From assembly GCA_037441775.1 (NCBI GenBank), contig JBBIRO010000055.1:1-16752 (forward strand): a stretch of DNA of 16,752 bases, read 5' to 3'. The first letter of the stretch is position 1; each line of letters begins with the position of its first letter. The notes beneath the pieces were generated by a model that ran no database searches, was not told where the DNA came from, and was given only the letters and a program-made list of their open reading frames with translations. Shown here piece by piece: positions 13,363 to 16,752 of this stretch. The translations under genes were made by a program, and so were the position numbers. The DNA comes from CAMTWB01 sp037441775. Its GTDB lineage: Bacteria; Desulfobacterota; Syntrophia; Syntrophales; CAMTWB01.

Positions 13363-15354
13363 ATGAGCGAAGTATTCGTTTTGGAGTTGGACGGCAACAT
13401 CGGCATTGTCAGGTTTAGTGTCGAGCAGGAGGCCATGAACACCTGGAGCGACCAAGCCTTCTTGAGTTTCAACCGGGTACTGACTCAGATCGAAGGGGAA
13501 AAAAATCTGCGGGGCGTGATCTTCATTTCAGGAAAACCGGACAATTTCCTTGCCGGGGCCAATCTCAAGCAACTGTCCCAGATTGCCTCCCGGGAGGAAG
13601 CCCGGTATGTGATGGACAACTTTCACGGTTCTTTCAGCAGGCTGGCGGCATTACCGATGCCGACGCTCGCTGCTGTGCACGGCTATTGTCTGGGCGGTGG
13701 CCTGGAATTTGCGCTGGCCTGCCGGGCAATCATCGCCAAGGAGGGGAAGACCACCTTGATTGGTCTGCCGGAGTGCAATGTGGGCCTCTTTCCCGGCGGC
13801 GGCGGCACCCAGCGTCTGCCCCGGCTGATTGGTTACCCGGCCGTGGAACTTATCCTGCGGGGGACGATGTTGACGGCCGCCAAAGCGCTGGAGCTGGGGA
13901 TTTTAGACCGGCTGCTGCCCCCGGAAACGGACCTGCTTGCCGAGGCGAAAAAATTTCTGGCCGCGATCATTGCCGACCAGGCAATCCTGACGCGACCAAC
14001 TCACGATTTTTCGCAAATCGACGCCATAATCGATAAGGCCCGTGAGCAGGCTCTGAAGCTCTCCCGGGGCCGGGAACTCCCCGGACCGATGGGGGCTCTG
14101 AAATCGATCCGGGAGGGAGTTAAGGTAAGCTTGGACAAGGGCCTGATGATCGAAAAGGAGAACTTTATCGATGTCGTCCTGACCAACGAAGCCAAGGGCA
14201 GCATCAATACCTTTTTTCTCAAAGGCATGACGGACAAGCCCAAATCCCTGATGACCAAAGGTTTTACACCGAAAACTATCGACCGGCTAGTTGTTTTGGG
14301 ATTGGGGACGATGGGACGGGGAATCGTGATCGATACCCTTCGCCATACTAAAATGCTGGTGACCGCGGTCGATATTCCTGAGGCCTTGACCGCGGGCAGG
14401 GACGGCGTAAAAAAGATCCTGGAGGGAATGGCGGAGAAGAAAAAACTGCGGGAACCGGTTAATGACCTGATGAATCGTCTGGAGGTGGTTTCCGGATACG
14501 AGTCTTGCCGGAATGCGGATCTGATCATTGAGGCGGTCTTCGAGGATATTAAACTCAAGGAAACGGTTTATCGGGAGGTCTCGGCTTTGGCCCGTCCGGA
14601 GGCGATCATAGCTAGCAACACCTCTTCCATCCCGATCAACAGCATGGCTCCTTTTGTCCTCTATCCGGAGAGATTCGGCGGTCTGCACTTCTTTTCGCCG
14701 GTCTGGCTGATGCAGTTGGTGGAGATCATCCGGGGGGACAAGACCGGACAAAACACGATTGACAACCTGCTTCACTATGCGGCGCTGATCCAGAAACGGC
14801 CGATCGTCTGCAAAGATTATCCGGGCTTTGTGGTAAACGCCCTTCTTTCGCCATACATCATGTTTTCTCTTAAGTACCTCGAAGAGGGCAACAGTATCGA
14901 AAAGATAGACGGCGCACTGACTGATTTCGGCATGCCGGTGGGTCCGATTCAGCTGATTGACTCGGTCGGAATCGACATTCCCTACAAGGTCGCCCTGGGA
15001 AAGGGCGAGAAGCAGGATACCCTTAAGAACATGGTCGCATCCGGGCGGCTGGGGCTAAGAAAGTCCGGCAGGGGGTTTTTTCTGCCCGACGGCAAGGTTG
15101 ATCCGGAGGCCTTGCCATTTATTGCCACAAGGCCAGGCCGCACAATGACCCCGGAGGAAATCCGGCAAGGGCTGCTTCAGGAAATGGTCAAGGTGGGCAA
15201 GCGCCTTTTGGAACTGGGCATTGTTGCCGATCCACGGTTTATCGATGTCGGGATGATTTGGGGGGTTGGTTTCCCGGCGGATACGGGCGGGCCTTTGAAG
15301 TGGGCCGATCTGACCGGATTGAGCAAAGAGCTCTGGGGCCGGAATTTTTACTAG
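13363..15354 (+). CDS. Bifunctional enoyl-CoA hydratase / 3-hydroxyacyl-CoA dehydrogenase (FadB/FadJ-like)
   Basis: A 663-aa fusion for two steps of beta-oxidation: hydration of enoyl-CoA, then NAD+-dependent oxidation. Residues ~1-190 are the crotonase domain, with the oxyanion loops NFLAGANLKQL and HGYCLGGGLEFALA and both catalytic glutamates (E115 and E137). Residues ~305-490 are the NAD domain, with GLGTMGRG at 313-320, SNTSSIPI, catalytic H442 (GGLHFFSPV) and its partner E454. The C-terminal dehydrogenase domain follows at ~490-660 (DYPGFVVNALLSPYI, DFGMPVGPIQLID, VGFPADTGGPLKWAD). It is shorter than FadB/FadJ (714-729 aa), mainly in the linker and C-terminal part. ATG 13363 has GGGAGG upstream. 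No thiolase or acyl-CoA dehydrogenase is adjacent. A strong terminator follows. Confidence 0.93.
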   Translation: MSEVFVLELDGNIGIVRFSVEQEAMNTWSDQAFLSFNRVLTQIEGEKNLRGVIFISGKPDNFLAGANLKQLSQIASREEARYVMDNFHGSFSRLAALPMPTLAAVHGYCLGGGLEFALACRAIIAKEGKTTLIGLPECNVGLFPGGGGTQRLPRLIGYPAVELILRGTMLTAAKALELGILDRLLPPETDLLAEAKKFLAAIIADQAILTRPTHDFSQIDAIIDKAREQALKLSRGRELPGPMGALKSIREGVKVSLDKGLMIEKENFIDVVLTNEAKGSINTFFLKGMTDKPKSLMTKGFTPKTIDRLVVLGLGTMGRGIVIDTLRHTKMLVTAVDIPEALTAGRDGVKKILEGMAEKKKLREPVNDLMNRLEVVSGYESCRNADLIIEAVFEDIKLKETVYREVSALARPEAIIASNTSSIPINSMAPFVLYPERFGGLHFFSPVWLMQLVEIIRGDKTGQNTIDNLLHYAALIQKRPIVCKDYPGFVVNALLSPYIMFSLKYLEEGNSIEKIDGALTDFGMPVGPIQLIDSVGIDIPYKVALGKGEKQDTLKNMVASGRLGLRKSGRGFFLPDGKVDPEALPFIATRPGRTMTPEEIRQGLLQEMVKVGKRLLELGIVADPRFIDVGMIWGVGFPADTGGPLKWADLTGLSKELWGRNFY

Positions 15355-15388
15355 ACTGCTTAAGGCGGTTTAATTCGCATGATTTTCC

Positions 15389-15420
15389 AGGAGGAACGGC
15401 TTGCAGCCGTTTCTCCTTTT
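15389..15420 (+). terminator. Intrinsic terminator after the hydratase/dehydrogenase gene
   Basis: AGGAGGAACGGCT (15389-15401) pairs with AGCCGTTTCTCCT (15405-15417) across a 3-base loop: 13 pairs including one G-U. TTTT runs from 15417 on. It lies 35 bp past the stop codon, and 16 bp before the stop of the convergent MFS gene. The opposite strand lacks a T run after the hairpin. Confidence 0.88.
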
Positions 15421-15435
15421 CTATGTCAGGTGGAC

Positions 15436-16653
15436 TTAGGTCGGCTTGACGAGCTTCAGGGTAAGCAACAGCGAGATCACGAGCATAAAGAAGAAGATCA
15501 GCCAGGCGATCAGATAATCCCCCTGGAGGTCATAAACCAAACCGGCCAGAGTGGGGCCGATGACGGCGCCCAGCGATCCCGCCCCCATGGTTATTCCCAG
15601 CGTTTTACCGAAGGTTTCCCGGCCGAAATACTCCAGAATCAGCGCGCTTCTAAGGACGGCAATCCCGCCGAAGCCGACCGAGAAGGTAATCAGGAAAACA
15701 AAAAGGAAAAGGGGAATCGCGACAAAACACAATGAAACAATTCCCGCCGCCATCAGGCCGTAGGCCATGGCAATAACCATTCTCTTATCGTGGATATCTC
15801 CCAGCCAGCCCAGACCGAATCTCCCCAGGATGCTAAGCAGCGGAAGGCCCGCGGCAATGTAGCTTGAAGTCAGCCGCGGCATTGAAAGCGAGGTCAGATA
15901 GGGCATGATATGAATAACCACCGCCGACAGGGCCATCATTCTCAGGCAGTCAGCAATATTGATATACCAAAACGATCTGTTTTTCATGATGGCTCTAAAG
16001 CCCTCATTTATTGGCTTTAGCCGGTGGATCTCCGGCGTTGTAGCCTTGTCCTTGACTTCTCCATCCGGCAAAAGACCGTATTTTTCCGGTCGGTCCCGGA
16101 TAATCATGGCTGTGGGAAGCCCCAGAAAAAGCAGGACAAATCCCATGGTTATCAATGCGCCCCGCCAGCCCTGGTGGTCGATCAATAAAACGATGAGCGG
16201 CACCATCAATCCGCTGGCGCCAAAGCCCGCGGAGACAATGCCCAGGGCCTTCCCCACATTTATCGTGAACCAGTTGGCCACCGCAGTCATTGATACAATG
16301 CTGGTGCAGGCGCCCGCGCCAATTCCCAAAAGCAGGAAGGACGCATAAAACATGCCTAGAGAACCTGTGGCGCTAAGCGAAAAGAGACCGGCGGCGGCGG
16401 TTATTATCCCGATGACGGCAACTTTCCTGCTGCCAAACCGATCAACCAGATAGCCGAAGATGGGCGAGAAGATGCCCATTTCCAGCCCCCGCAGGCTGGC
16501 CGCGAAGGAAACTTGAGCATAACTCCAACCGAATTCCTTCACCAAAGGTTCAAAAAGGGCGGTAAAACCGAAGAATACGATGCTGCTTAATAATAAAGTG
16601 AGAGTGAAACCGGCAAGGACGATCCACCAACCGTAGAATATTTTATTGGGCAT
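15436..16653 (-). CDS. MFS transporter, OFA/monocarboxylate-type
   Basis: A 405-aa inner-membrane carrier with about 12 predicted helices in two sixes, split by a charged cytoplasmic loop near residues 190-215 (EKYGLLPDGEVKDKATTPEI). It starts NKIFYGWWIVLAGFTLTLLL and shows the MFS loop GYLVDRFGSRKVAVIG, plus WGALITMGFVLL-like helix ends and DRPEKYGLLPDG. These features resemble OFA-family oxalate:formate or monocarboxylate exchangers. ATG 16653 is chosen because it begins just before the YGWWIV motif with AAGAG five bases upstream; the further upstream in-frame TTG at 16680 lacks a ribosome binding site. The substrate is unknown, though an organic acid fits the neighbouring acyl-CoA pathway. 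It is convergent with the beta-oxidation gene, so probably a separate unit. Confidence 0.88.
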   Translation of the reverse strand: MPNKIFYGWWIVLAGFTLTLLLSSIVFFGFTALFEPLVKEFGWSYAQVSFAASLRGLEMGIFSPIFGYLVDRFGSRKVAVIGIITAAAGLFSLSATGSLGMFYASFLLLGIGAGACTSIVSMTAVANWFTINVGKALGIVSAGFGASGLMVPLIVLLIDHQGWRGALITMGFVLLFLGLPTAMIIRDRPEKYGLLPDGEVKDKATTPEIHRLKPINEGFRAIMKNRSFWYINIADCLRMMALSAVVIHIMPYLTSLSMPRLTSSYIAAGLPLLSILGRFGLGWLGDIHDKRMVIAMAYGLMAAGIVSLCFVAIPLFLFVFLITFSVGFGGIAVLRSALILEYFGRETFGKTLGITMGAGSLGAVIGPTLAGLVYDLQGDYLIAWLIFFFMLVISLLLTLKLVKPT

Positions 16654-16681
16654 GATAACTCTTTTACGCTCTCCAATCAAG

Positions 16682-16699
16682 TTCGGCAGGATTGCCGAA
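16682..16699. repeat. Perfect hairpin upstream of the MFS gene
   Basis: TTCGGCA (16682-16688) and TGCCGAA (16693-16699) form a 7-bp stem with a 4-base loop, 29-46 bases upstream of the transporter start codon. It may be in the mRNA leader. No T run follows on either strand, so it is unlikely to be a terminator. Confidence 0.45.
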
Positions 16700-16702
16700 T
16701 TT

Positions 16703-16743
16703 ATAACCCAGACCCCTTACCGTAATAATGTAACTGGGGTTAT
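16703..16743. promoter_or_regulatory. Nested palindrome, possible operator for the MFS gene
   Basis: ATAACCCAG (16703-16711) is answered by CTGGGGTTAT (16734-16743), one bulge. Inside, TTAC (16717-16720) is answered by GTAA (16730-16733) across 9 bases. Nested dyads in this position are typical of transcription-factor sites, but no regulator can be named. Confidence 0.35.
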
Positions 16744-16752
16744 CCCGGTCCG

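Noticed and set aside
14001..14775. - strand open frames within the hydratase/dehydrogenase gene
   Set aside because: They are antisense to well-conserved NAD-binding and catalytic regions and have no start signals.
16703..16743. ATAAC...GTTAT inverted repeat resembling an attC
   Set aside because: At 41 bp it is shorter than the smallest attC sites, lacks inner boxes and lies far from the integron next to a housekeeping-type gene.

Overview
The window looks like a chromosomal segment of an anaerobic, GC-rich member of the Desulfobacterota (former Deltaproteobacteria, perhaps near Syntrophales). That placement is an inference from gene content: an LL-diaminopimelate aminotransferase lysine route, a HflX with a long N-terminal extension, an OFA-like MFS carrier, a FadB/FadJ-like beta-oxidation protein and a dispersed CGTAAAAAGTC inverted repeat. 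No rRNA, tRNA or CRISPR array was seen.

Positions 1-3114 are an integron. A tyrosine recombinase of the IntI type lies on the + strand (2227-3114). Running away from it on the - strand are four small gene cassettes, AT-richer than the rest of the window: an unknown 223-aa protein, a two-helix membrane/coiled-coil protein, a HU/IHF-like protein that appears to lack the DNA-binding arm, and a 62-aa helix-turn-helix protein. They are separated by three attC sites whose inverted cores and nested stems can be read directly. Two features stand out. The integrase has lost its first ~50-60 residues exactly at a GTTATGC cassette junction, which together with intI sequence forms an 18-bp palindrome. 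The first attC is split at its GTT core by a 99-bp MITE-like element with 16-bp terminal inverted repeats and a 3-bp AAC target duplication.

Positions 3115-3950 are a decay zone: a gene-free stretch, a broken class III aminotransferase pseudogene on the - strand, and a REP/REPIN-like inverted repeat. Positions 3951-7037 carry three - strand genes: ndk, a B12-binding/radical SAM protein and an unrecognised 330-aa protein.

A divergent intergenic region (7038-7218; one perfect DnaA box and a candidate sigma70 promoter) leads into a + strand series. dapF-dapL overlap by 4 bp and supply meso-diaminopimelate/lysine. They are followed by a divergent YchF-like GTPase/ATPase, an FmdB-type zinc ribbon protein, and HflX, whose conserved N-terminus seems to begin upstream of any ordinary start codon.

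After 12250 comes a beta-oxidation pair: an HSD10-like short-chain 3-hydroxyacyl-CoA dehydrogenase and a 663-aa enoyl-CoA hydratase/3-hydroxyacyl-CoA dehydrogenase. Each is preceded by a copy of the CGTAAAAAGTC repeat. The second ends at a strong hairpin terminator facing a convergent MFS transporter gene, which may import or export an organic acid. Two further palindromes sit upstream of that transporter at the window edge.
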